Positions 1 through 6,413 of a stretch of 7,029 nucleotides of DNA are shown here, piece by piece. The DNA is taken from assembly GCA_016198805.1 (NCBI GenBank), contig JACQHU010000081.1, positions 1-7,029 of the forward strand, read 5' to 3'. The stretch is from Armatimonadota bacterium. Its GTDB lineage: Bacteria; Sysuimicrobiota; Sysuimicrobiia; Sysuimicrobiales; Humicultoraceae. Position 1 is the first letter of the stretch. Every line of letters starts with the position of its first letter. The translations under genes were made by a program, and so were the position numbers. The notes beneath the pieces were generated by a model. That model made no database searches and was not told the origin of the DNA. It was given only the letters and a program-made list of their open reading frames with translations.

Positions 1-576
1 GAAGCGCATCGTGAAGTAGACGATGGCCGGCAGCACCAGCATGGTGGCCAGGGCCAGGCGCCAGTCGAGATACAGCAGGATCGCGACAATACCCACCAGG
101 GTCACCAGGTCGCCGAAAACCGCGACGACCCCCTGCGTGATCACCTCGTTGAGGGCGTCGATGTCGTTGGTGATACGGGTCACCAGCCGGCCCACCGGCT
201 GCCGGGTGAAGAACGCGATCGAGAGGCGCTGGAGGTGGCTGAACAGCTCCATGCGCAGGTCGTACATGGCCAGCTGGCCCACACGCTGCATGACGTACGA
301 CTGGGCGTAGCGCAGGCCGAAGCCGGCAACCAGGGCCCCCAGGTAGGCCAGGATGACCAGGCCCAGACCTTCCAGACGCGCGGGCGCGATGTGCTGGTCG
401 ATGGCCACCCGCACCAGGTAGGGACCGGCCAGGCTGGCGGCCGACGTGCCCAGCAGCAGCACCACCGCGCCGGCCACCGCGTACCGGTACGGCCGCACGT
501 AGCGCAGTAGGCGGCGCATCAGCCGGGCGTCGTACGCCTGCCCCAGGATCTCGTCTTCCTGGAAATGCGCGCTCAT
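1..576 (-). CDS. ABC exporter half-transporter, second subunit (3' part outside window)
   Basis: Only the first 192 codons are present; the frame is open to base 1. The protein begins with a short cytosolic arm containing a run of acidic residues and an RLMRRLLRYVRPYR segment. It continues as an ABC type-1 exporter membrane domain: hydrophobic spans at about residues 32-55, 70-92, 148-170 and 174-190. The typical intracellular coupling-helix region RQPVGRLVTRITNDIDALNE lies at 125-144. The nucleotide-binding domain is outside the window. The ATG at 576-574 overlaps the TGA of the upstream half-transporter (575-573) as ATGA, and no SD is well placed, so translation is probably coupled. Family knowledge: such adjacent pairs form heterodimeric exporters of the TM287/288, BmrCD or LmrCD type in the inner membrane. 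Because the partner has the degenerate Walker B, I infer that this subunit carries the catalytic Glu. The substrate cannot be told. Confidence 0.93.
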   Translation of the reverse strand, partial: MSAHFQEDEILGQAYDARLMRRLLRYVRPYRYAVAGAVVLLLGTSAASLAGPYLVRVAIDQHIAPARLEGLGLVILAYLGALVAGFGLRYAQSYVMQRVGQLAMYDLRMELFSHLQRLSIAFFTRQPVGRLVTRITNDIDALNEVITQGVVAVFGDLVTLVGIVAILLYLDWRLALATMLVLPAIVYFTMRF

Positions 577-2423
577 GACGGCGCCAGATCCTCGGCTTCC
601 AGCGCCTCACGCAGGAGCTGCTTCTGGTAGAGCTCAGCATACAGCCCGCCGGCCGCCAGCAGGGCCTCATGGGTACCCTGCTCCACGATGCGCCCGCCGT
701 CCAGCACGACGATCAGGTCGGCGTGGCGGACGGTCGAGATGCGGTGCGAGATGATGATGCTCGTGCGCGTCGCCATGAAGCGGCGCAGCCCCTGGAGGAT
801 CTCTTCCTCGGTGTGTGTGTCCACGCTGCTGAGGGCATCGTCGAGAATCAGGACGGCGGGATCGCGGGCCAGCGCCCGGGCGATCGTGGCGCGCTGCTTC
901 TGGCCGCCCGACAACGTGACCCCCCGCTCCCCGACCACCGTCTGGTAGCCATGCGGGAAGCCCTCTACGTCGCGCGCCAGCCGGGCGATCTCGGCGGCCT
1001 CGCGGACGCGCTGGCCGTTCCGGACCCCGCCGGTGGTGCCGGCGCGGGGTCGCCCGCCGTCGCCTGTGCCCTTCCCGTTGCCTGACCCTTCCCCGTCGCC
1101 TGTCCCATCGCCGTCCCCGAGATCGCCGCCGTCCAGGCCGAACGCCAGGTTCTCTTCCAGCGTGTCGGAGAACAGGAACGGCTCCTGGGGCACAAAGCCG
1201 ATGCTGCCGCGCAGCGACGCCAGGCTCACCTGCCGGACGTCGACCCCGTCGATCGACACCGCCCCCCGCGTGGGATCCACCAGGCGAGGGATCAACGAGA
1301 CGAGCGTGCTCTTCCCCGACCCCGTGGGGCCCACGATGGCCACGGTGGCGCCGGCGGGAATCTTCAGGATGATGTCGCTGAGCACCGGTTGCCGATCGTA
1401 GGCGAACGAGACGCTGGCGAACTCGATCTCGCCGCGCAGGCGCGCCGGCGCCGCCGCAGGCTGCGGGGAGGCGACGGCCGGCTTCGTCTCAAAGATCTCG
1501 TCGAGCCGGCGCATCGAGGCCATCCCCTGCTGGATGAGGTTCGTGGTCCAGCCCAGCGCGATCATCGGCCAGGACAGCATCATCAGGTAGCCGAAGAACT
1601 GGACCAGCTGGCCCAGCGTGATCCGGCCCACCACCACCGCGATGCCGCCCTGCCACAGCACCAGGGACGCGGCCAGGCCCAGGATGAAGGTCATACTCGG
1701 CCACAGCGCCCCCGACGTCCGGGCCAGCCGGAGCGCCCGCCACACGTACTCCCGGTTGATGCCGGCGAACGCGCCGATCTCGGCCTCCTCCTGCGCAAAC
1801 GCCTTCACCACGCGGATCCCCGAGAAGTTTTCCTGGGCCCGCGCCGACAGCGTGCTGAACTGCTCCTGCACCTGCTCGAACTGCCGGTGGATCCGCCGAC
1901 CCAGCACCACGAACACGCCACTGACCAGCGGCAAAATGATCATCACCAGCAGCGCGAGCGGCCGGTCGATGGTGAACATCAGCGCGCTGGCCGTAGCGAA
2001 GAGCACGATGGTGTTGGACGAGTGCATCAGGCCGGCGCTTGTCAATCGGCTCACCGCGTTGAGGTCGTTGGTCGCCCGGGCCATCAGGTCGCCGGTGCGC
2101 GTGTGCTGGAAAAACCCCTGGTGCAGGCGCTGCAACTGCGCGAAGTAGTCGTTGCGGATCTCGTACTCGATCTGGCGGCCGGCGCCCAGCATCAGCATCC
2201 GCCAGTGGAAGCGGATGAGCCCGCCGGCCACCGCCACGGCCACGTAGGCGGCCGCCAGCCCCGCCAGGAGGCCGGGGGCGGCGCCACCACGGATGCCGTC
2301 AATCGCGAGGCGCAGGACCCAGGGGTTGGTGACCTGCAGGCCCGTGCTGAACAGGCTCACGACGAAGCCGATCAGGTAGGCGCGGCGGTGCCGCAGGATG
2401 TACGCGCGAAGGCGTCGGCTCAT
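573..2423 (-). CDS. ABC exporter half-transporter, degenerate-site subunit
   Basis: A fused membrane-plus-ATPase half-exporter of 616 residues. The membrane domain covers about residues 1-300 (six spans expected, coupling-helix motif RTGDLMARATNDLNAVSRL near 110-128) and the ATPase domain about 330-600. Visible motifs are the A-loop Tyr342, Walker A GPTGSGKST (365-373), Q-loop Gln413, signature LSGGQ (504-508), Walker B AVLILDD (523-529), D-loop SSVD and switch His560. The residue after the Walker B Asp is Asp529, not the catalytic Glu, as in the degenerate site of heterodimeric exporters. An unusual Gly/Asp-rich insertion occupies about residues 430-470, between the Q-loop and the signature. 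The ATG at 2423 is preferred: GGTGAG lies 8 nt upstream. A GTG directly before it (2426) would add one residue. The gene overlaps the next subunit by 4 bp and has its own extended -10 promoter. The substrate is unknown; a drug, lipid or peptide would all fit. Confidence 0.95.
   Translation of the reverse strand: MSRRLRAYILRHRRAYLIGFVVSLFSTGLQVTNPWVLRLAIDGIRGGAAPGLLAGLAAAYVAVAVAGGLIRFHWRMLMLGAGRQIEYEIRNDYFAQLQRLHQGFFQHTRTGDLMARATNDLNAVSRLTSAGLMHSSNTIVLFATASALMFTIDRPLALLVMIILPLVSGVFVVLGRRIHRQFEQVQEQFSTLSARAQENFSGIRVVKAFAQEEAEIGAFAGINREYVWRALRLARTSGALWPSMTFILGLAASLVLWQGGIAVVVGRITLGQLVQFFGYLMMLSWPMIALGWTTNLIQQGMASMRRLDEIFETKPAVASPQPAAAPARLRGEIEFASVSFAYDRQPVLSDIILKIPAGATVAIVGPTGSGKSTLVSLIPRLVDPTRGAVSIDGVDVRQVSLASLRGSIGFVPQEPFLFSDTLEENLAFGLDGGDLGDGDGTGDGEGSGNGKGTGDGGRPRAGTTGGVRNGQRVREAAEIARLARDVEGFPHGYQTVVGERGVTLSGGQKQRATIARALARDPAVLILDDALSSVDTHTEEEILQGLRRFMATRTSIIISHRISTVRHADLIVVLDGGRIVEQGTHEALLAAGGLYAELYQKQLLREALEAEDLAPS
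1054..1116 (-). repeat. 18-bp in-frame tandem repeat in ABC ATPase gene
   Basis: On the minus strand three 18-bp units lie head to tail (1116-1099, 1098-1081, 1080-1063), followed by a partial fourth. Units two and three read CGACGGGGAAGGGTCAGG and CAACGGGAAGGGCACAGG. They encode the hexapeptides DGDGTG, DGEGSG and NGKGTG, then DGG. The array forms the core of the Gly-rich insertion in the ATPase domain. The period is a multiple of three, so copy-number change keeps the frame. Confidence 0.85.
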
Positions 2424-2425
2424 CA

Positions 2426-2439
2426 CCGGTGCTCACCGG
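2426..2439. promoter_or_regulatory. Perfect palindrome over the exporter ribosome site
   Basis: On the minus strand the bases read CCGGTGAGCACCGG, a perfect 6+2+6 inverted repeat. It begins about 4 nt after the expected transcription start and contains the GGTGAG ribosome site of the exporter gene. It could be a repressor operator or a small RNA hairpin (about five pairs with a 4-nt loop) that masks the ribosome site. A 14-bp palindrome in GC-rich DNA may also be chance, so the regulatory role is inference from position. Confidence 0.35.
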
Positions 2440-2449
2440 AAACCAGCAA

Positions 2450-2458
2450 ATTATAGCA
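2450..2458 (-). promoter_or_regulatory. Extended -10 promoter of the ABC exporter genes
   Basis: The minus strand reads TGCTATAAT, a perfect extended -10 element (TGn followed by TATAAT), standing out in very GC-rich surroundings. No -35 hexamer is recognisable 16-18 bp upstream, which extended -10 promoters do not need. The expected start point is near 2443, giving a leader of about 20 nt before the ATG at 2423. The TAA stop of the upstream PaaK-like gene (2453-2451) lies inside the TATAAT, so the exporter pair can be transcribed separately from the genes before it. Confidence 0.6.
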
Positions 2459-4115
2459 TGGTGTCGCGGTAGCCGGCCGCGCCGCGGGCGGGCGCTCGGG
2501 AGGACGGGTGAGATCCTTTTCGATGCAGGTGCAGATGCAGGATCTTGCCGGAAGCGGTCACGTATGGAACCAGACGCTCGACGCGCAGCACGGTGGCGTC
2601 GCGCCAGAGGAGCTCCATGATGCGTTCCGCGCCTGACCCGGTTCCGACGGCCGCGAGAAAGGCGTTGGCCACCGCATCGGAATCCAGCGGGCCGACAGAC
2701 GGATGGACGAGGAGGCGGAGCAGCGGGCGCCCTTCGCTGGTTTCCTCCTCCAGGAGCTGATAATCGGTGGGCGCACCCCCGAAGCGAGCCGGCAGCACTT
2801 CTTCGAGCACACGGATCACGTCTCGATCCAGGAAGGTCATCCCCCCGGCCGTGAGTTTCTCGTAGCTCCGGATCGTGTGCAGGTGCGTCGTCCACCCCAG
2901 CCGCTCCACGGGACACCCGCATGCCCGCCGCACCATGGTCGCCTGATCGCCGAGGGAGACGTTCAGCAGGACCAGCGGGGCGGTGGGCCGCAGCGACGTG
3001 ATGAGAAGCGCCTGAGGCGGGAGGCTGGCGGATCCGGCGTCGACCTCGGCCTGAATCACCGCGTGGAGGTCGGCGAGCACGTGGACGTCGTCAGGCGCTT
3101 CCGGGGCCAGGCACCCATAGCCGATCTGGCCGACCTCGATGCTGGAGTAGCGCGGCACCGCCACCGCACCCGTCCGCCGGATCAGGGCCAGTCGCGCCGC
3201 CGTGGTCGGTTCGCCTCCCAGGGTAAACTGGACGCCGCGGAAATCGATCCCGGCCTCGAGCGCGACCAGGCAGAGCCGGACCGCCGCGCTTGAGAACGTC
3301 GTGAGGTGAGGGACATCCCCGCGACGCGCCACCTCCGCCATCCAGCGGGCGATGGGGAGAGGGGTCTCAAGCGGGACATACTGCGGAGAGGGGACCGCAG
3401 CGCCCGCCAGCAGACTGCCCCAGCGCACGAGGCGGGCGCTCCACCGGTAGCGGAAATGCAGGTCCGGCGCGGCTGGGTCGACCTGGGAGAACCAGCGGGC
3501 CACTTCCGCGCCGCAGCCGCTCATCCGGAGGAGCAGACGCACGGCCGAACTCCCGGGGACACTCCAGAGCGCGTGAACCCATCTGGTCCCTCCGCGGGCG
3601 TCGAGGTACAGACCCAGATCCACCGCTTCGTCCCGCATGTTGGCCAGATCGATGCCGACCGCCGTCACCGCGCCTCGACTCCCGCTGGTCTGCGCCGTGA
3701 CATGCACAGACGCGCGCGGGTTTCGGAGCCGATCCGGGGAAACCGTCAGCGTGGTGCTCCCTCGGACCGTCGGCCGGCGTCCCTTGAATTCATCGACGGT
3801 GAGGTAGACGCCGTTGCGACACAGGATCCTCAGGGCCCCCTCGATCCCCTCCTGCGTCACCAGCTTCTCCAGATCCCGGTACTCACAACCGGCCAACTCC
3901 AGCAGCTGGCGAAACGGGCTGCCGGGGTTCTGGTAGACGGCGTGGTGCACGAGAGTCAGGAAGTCGGCTTCCCGCCGTTCGAGCCGGCGGCGCAGGACTT
4001 CCCGCGCCCGCTCCGGGGTGACCGGGGTCCGGAGGAAGACCGGCAGACGCAGAAGCAGCCGCGCACCGACCAGGACGTCGTCCAGCGAGATCAGGGAACC
4101 CCGGTGTCTTCTCAT
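2451..4115 (-). CDS. PaaK/CapK-like adenylate-forming protein, function unknown
   Basis: A 554-residue protein related to the phenylacetate-CoA ligase branch of adenylate-forming enzymes, which make an acyl-AMP and usually pass the acyl group to a thiol. The phosphate-binding loop is TSGSRG (143-148, Arg where TSGSTG is usual). The aromatic-Glu motif is YSSIEVG (323-329), and NVSLGD (385-390) supplies the ribose-binding Asp390. Cys335, His345, Cys399 and Cys401 match the Cys/His/CxC pattern of PaaK relatives. Lys524 in ASGKI is the expected catalytic C-terminal lysine. Family members are usually 430-450 residues; this one has about 130 residues before the phosphate loop. Its sixteen or so last residues are Arg/Ala/Gly-rich and look unstructured. 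It starts 33 nt after the pxpA stop. The only strong SD (GGAGGAG, 4143-4137) is 21 nt from this ATG; no ATG, GTG or TTG is nearer in frame. The acyl substrate cannot be named. Confidence 0.85.
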   Translation of the reverse strand: MRRHRGSLISLDDVLVGARLLLRLPVFLRTPVTPERAREVLRRRLERREADFLTLVHHAVYQNPGSPFRQLLELAGCEYRDLEKLVTQEGIEGALRILCRNGVYLTVDEFKGRRPTVRGSTTLTVSPDRLRNPRASVHVTAQTSGSRGAVTAVGIDLANMRDEAVDLGLYLDARGGTRWVHALWSVPGSSAVRLLLRMSGCGAEVARWFSQVDPAAPDLHFRYRWSARLVRWGSLLAGAAVPSPQYVPLETPLPIARWMAEVARRGDVPHLTTFSSAAVRLCLVALEAGIDFRGVQFTLGGEPTTAARLALIRRTGAVAVPRYSSIEVGQIGYGCLAPEAPDDVHVLADLHAVIQAEVDAGSASLPPQALLITSLRPTAPLVLLNVSLGDQATMVRRACGCPVERLGWTTHLHTIRSYEKLTAGGMTFLDRDVIRVLEEVLPARFGGAPTDYQLLEEETSEGRPLLRLLVHPSVGPLDSDAVANAFLAAVGTGSGAERIMELLWRDATVLRVERLVPYVTASGKILHLHLHRKGSHPSSRAPARGAAGYRDTML

Positions 4116-4136
4116 TTCACCCAGGCGACGAGGGGA

Positions 4137-4143
4137 CTCCTCC
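4137..4143 (-). promoter_or_regulatory. Strong but distant SD before the PaaK-like gene
   Basis: GGAGGAG on the minus strand sits 21 nt upstream of the only plausible ATG (4115), well beyond the usual 5-10 nt. A CTG in frame at 4124 would be 12 nt away. Either initiation uses another site (GGGTGA directly before the ATG is too close), or the start is non-standard, or this match is incidental. Confidence 0.35.
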
Positions 4144-4148
4144 GGCGT

Positions 4149-4922
4149 CTACGAACTAGAGTCATCGGGCGGGGCGATCGGGACCCCGGCGGCTTCGAGG
4201 GCCCGGCGTGCGGCGGCGGCCAGGGCCGGCGCGTCGGGCGTGTCACTGTGGATGCACAGCGTCCGAGGGCGCAGCAGCACCACGGTGCCGTCGGTGGCCT
4301 GAACCTCGCCGCGCGTGACCAGCCGGACCGCCTTGGCGGCCACCGCCTCCGGATCGGTGAGCAATGCACCCGGTTCAGACCGGGGAACCAGGGTGCCATC
4401 GGGCCGGTAGCCGCGATCGAGGAAGGCTTCTGGTACCACCCGCACCCCGCGTTTCTCCGCGGCCGCGGCCATCGAGGACCCCGGGGGCGCGAACAGCCAG
4501 AGCCCTGGAAACGCTGTCGTGGCCTGGGCGATCGCCTCGGCCTGTCCCGCATCGCGCTCGGCCATGGTATACAGGGCGCCGTGCGCTTTGACGTGTTTCA
4601 GACGCACTCCCTCCGCGGCCGCCAGCGCGGCCACCGCGCCGATCTGATAGATGAGGAGATCCACCAGTTCAGCGGGCCGGATCTGCATGGGCCGGCGGCC
4701 GAACCCCTGCAGGTCGGGGAATCCGGGGTGCGCGCCGACCGACACGCCCGCTGCCGCCGCGGCCCGGATGGTCTGCCGGATGACGACAGGATCGCCCCCG
4801 TGGAACCCGCACGCAACGTTGAGCGACGTCACGGAGCGGAGCAGTTCGGCATCGGCACCGATGGTGTACGGGCCGAAGCCTTCGCCCCCATCGGCGTTGA
4901 TGTCGACGACCTGCGCTGGCAT
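4149..4922 (-). CDS. pxpA: 5-oxoprolinase subunit A (LamB/YcsF family)
   Basis: PxpA is one component of the ATP-dependent bacterial 5-oxoprolinase PxpABC, which opens pyroglutamate to glutamate in the cytoplasm. The 257-residue length is normal for the family. Conserved blocks appear in order: DINADGGEG (7-15), NVACGFHGGD (35-44), GAHPGFPD (63-70), HVKAHGALY (110-118; Pro is more usual where Ala stands), EAFLDRGY (165-172), GTLVPRSEPGALL, and CIHSDTP (223-229). The start at 4922 gives the usual family N-terminus a few residues before the first strand and has GAGG 8 nt upstream. An in-frame ATG at 4952 forms an ATGA overlap with the upstream hydrolase stop and would add 10 residues, so coupled initiation there is a real alternative. 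No pxpB or pxpC lies in the window, so this copy is either an orphan or served by partners elsewhere. Confidence 0.93.
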   Translation of the reverse strand: MPAQVVDINADGGEGFGPYTIGADAELLRSVTSLNVACGFHGGDPVVIRQTIRAAAAAGVSVGAHPGFPDLQGFGRRPMQIRPAELVDLLIYQIGAVAALAAAEGVRLKHVKAHGALYTMAERDAGQAEAIAQATTAFPGLWLFAPPGSSMAAAAEKRGVRVVPEAFLDRGYRPDGTLVPRSEPGALLTDPEAVAAKAVRLVTRGEVQATDGTVVLLRPRTLCIHSDTPDAPALAAAARRALEAAGVPIAPPDDSSS

Positions 4923-4948
4923 CCCGCCTGCCTCGCGTCGCTGTCCGT

Positions 4949-5755
4949 TCATCGTGATCGGTTCTTCTCCAGCCGTTCGAGAAACCTCTGGATCGCGGCA
5001 TTGACGATCCGGGGCCGTTCGAGCATGACCATGTGCCCCGCTCCCTGGACGATCACGAGTTCGGATCCTGCGATGCGCTCGTGAAGGAACCGGCTGCACG
5101 AGGGGGGCGTCAGCCGGTCCTCGGCCCCGCAGACGATCAGCGTCGGGACGTTCACGCGCTGGAGCCGGTCGCTGGCGTCGAAGCGGGCGGCCGCCTCCAG
5201 ATCAGCCAGCAGGACGTCGGCCGGCGTCGCCTGGAGCAGGGCGAGCGACTTCGCCTTCAGCCGCGGGTCGGCCGCGGATCCGAACCACCAGTCGATCAGG
5301 CGGGGCGCGAGGCGCAGCCCGCGGCCGTCTGCTGTGATCCCCGCGCGCAGTGCGGCCGGCACGGAGAGCCGCGCACAGGTGCCGATGAGGATGAGCGCGT
5401 GGACTTCCCGGGGATGCGACAGCTCCCAGGCCAGCGCGATTGCCCCACCCAGTGAGTGCCCGGCCACGACGCGCGGGGAGGACGGCCCGACCTGTGCGCG
5501 CAGCGCCTCGACGTACGCCTCGACATCGCGGGGTGCGCCACCATGGCGGGACGCACCGCCATCCCGGGGCGTGCCACCATCGCGGGACGTGCCGCCATCC
5601 CGGAACGTGCCGGCGGCGGCCCCGTCGCCGTGGCCCGCCAGGTCGGGGGCGACCGCCCGTGGAAAGGCGAGCAACTGCTGCTGCCACACCAACCCACGGC
5701 CGCCGGCGCCGTGCAGGAAGAGCAGGGCAGCACGCGCGACCATCACCGGCCGCAC
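4949..5755 (-). CDS. Alpha/beta-fold hydrolase with hexapeptide repeat insertion
   Basis: A 268-residue serine hydrolase of the alpha/beta fold, probably cytoplasmic (no signal peptide). The oxyanion motif is HGAGG (15-19), the nucleophile elbow is GHSLGG (99-104, Ser101), the acid is probably Asp213 in GAEDRLTP, and the base is His241 in GAGHMVMLE, so the triad is complete. After strand four and the GHG motif comes an insertion of four hexapeptides, (R[DH]GG[TA][SP]), at residues 52-75. The GTG start at 5755 is well supported: AGGAGG lies 6 nt upstream and overlaps the TAG stop of the preceding MBL gene. A later ATG (5743) has no comparable site. The gene ends next to or within the start of pxpA. 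Family members are esterases, thioesterases, lactonases or C-C hydrolases; the substrate cannot be read from this sequence. Confidence 0.92.
   Translation of the reverse strand: MRPVMVARAALLFLHGAGGRGLVWQQQLLAFPRAVAPDLAGHGDGAAAGTFRDGGTSRDGGTPRDGGASRHGGAPRDVEAYVEALRAQVGPSSPRVVAGHSLGGAIALAWELSHPREVHALILIGTCARLSVPAALRAGITADGRGLRLAPRLIDWWFGSAADPRLKAKSLALLQATPADVLLADLEAAARFDASDRLQRVNVPTLIVCGAEDRLTPPSCSRFLHERIAGSELVIVQGAGHMVMLERPRIVNAAIQRFLERLEKNRSR
5531..5602 (-). repeat. 18-bp in-frame tandem repeat in hydrolase gene
   Basis: Four complete 18-bp units lie head to tail on the minus strand, from 5602 down to 5531, with partial units on both sides. Unit one is CGGGATGGCGGCACGTCC and unit two is CGCGATGGTGGCACGCCC. 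Units three and four resemble one and two (16/18 and 15/18 identical), suggesting a 36-bp higher-order period. They encode RDGGTS, RDGGTP, RDGGAS and RHGGAP. Confidence 0.9.
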
Positions 5756-5761
5756 CCTCAG

Positions 5762-5767
5762 CCTCCT
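5762..5767 (-). promoter_or_regulatory. Shine-Dalgarno fixing the hydrolase GTG start
   Basis: AGGAGG on the minus strand lies 6 nt before the GTG at 5755 and shares bases with the TAG stop of the MBL gene (5768-5766). A ribosome finishing the MBL gene would cover this site, so the two genes are probably translated in concert. Confidence 0.75.
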
Positions 5768-6413
5768 ACGAGCCGGGCGCAGGCGCCAGCCCGACCAGGA
5801 AGGGATTCGTCCGCCGCTCGCGGCCCACGGTCGTGGCCGGGCCGTGGCCGTTATAGAGGACTGTCTCGTCGGGGAGAGTCAGAATGTGCCGGGCGATAGA
5901 CTGCAGCAGTGTGTCGTAATCCCCGCCCGGCATGTCGGTCCGGCCGATACTGCCCTGAAAGACGACGTCGCCGACGAACGCGAGCCCATCGCCCAGCAGG
6001 CACAGGTGTCCCGGGCTGTGCCCTGGCGTGTGCACGACGCGAAAGACCTGTCCGCCCAACGTCAGCACGTCGCCCTCCCGGAGCAGGCGGTCAGGGGACG
6101 GGGGCCGCGGGACCGTGATCCCAAAGAACACCAGGGCGCGCTCGGCGGCGACCTCCAGGGCCGGCAGTTCCGCCTCGTGCAACAGGAAGGGTGCGCCCGT
6201 CCCCTCGACCAGCGGCCGGACGGCGCCGATGTGGTCGAAGTGGGCATGGGTGGCCACCACAGCCTCCACGCGCAACCCCAGCCGCCGGACCTCGGCGAGC
6301 ACGCGCCGGGCGTCATCGCCGGGATCGATCACCGCGCCGGCCCCCGACGCCTGATCGCCAATGATATACGCGTTGGTGCCGACGGGCCCGAGTTGCAGCG
6401 TCTCGAGAATCAT
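5766..6413 (-). CDS. MBL-fold metallo-hydrolase (GloB/YcbL type)
   Basis: A 215-residue metallo-beta-lactamase-fold hydrolase, close in length and layout to the short glyoxalase-II-like proteins of the YcbL type. Metal-binding motifs are complete: THAHFDH (55-61, ligands His56, His58, Asp60, His61), His132 in HTPGHSPGH, Asp149 in VGDVVF and His190 in NGHGP. The VFQGSIGRTDMPGGD stretch is typical of this group, whose known members hydrolyse S-lactoylglutathione or related thioesters with zinc or iron. There is no signal peptide, so a cytosolic enzyme is expected. The frame is open further upstream to 6695, but the ATG at 6413 has AGAGGAG 8 nt before it and begins at the usual family N-terminus (MILETLQLGPVGTNAY). 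The gene sits 10 nt before the alpha/beta hydrolase. Persulfide dioxygenase or another thioester hydrolase remains possible. Confidence 0.92.
   Translation of the reverse strand: MILETLQLGPVGTNAYIIGDQASGAGAVIDPGDDARRVLAEVRRLGLRVEAVVATHAHFDHIGAVRPLVEGTGAPFLLHEAELPALEVAAERALVFFGITVPRPPSPDRLLREGDVLTLGGQVFRVVHTPGHSPGHLCLLGDGLAFVGDVVFQGSIGRTDMPGGDYDTLLQSIARHILTLPDETVLYNGHGPATTVGRERRTNPFLVGLAPAPGS

Noticed and set aside
1063..1116. EF-hand or dockerin-like calcium site in the DGDGTG repeats
   Set aside because: The spacing of acidic residues does not give a full DxDxDG...E loop, and it sits in a cytosolic ATPase insertion. Low complexity is the simpler reading.
1389..2456. 355-codon open frame on the plus strand
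   Set aside because: It is antisense to the clear ABC exporter gene, very rich in His, Gln, Arg and Pro, and has no motif.
3306..5084. 592-codon open frame on the plus strand
   Set aside because: It lies antisense to the PaaK-like and pxpA genes, is dominated by Arg, Pro, Gly, Gln and His, and shows no domain. It is typical of a GC-rich shadow frame.
5531..5602. CRISPR array
   Set aside because: The 18-bp units are directly adjacent without unique spacers and keep a coding frame, so this is a coding minisatellite.
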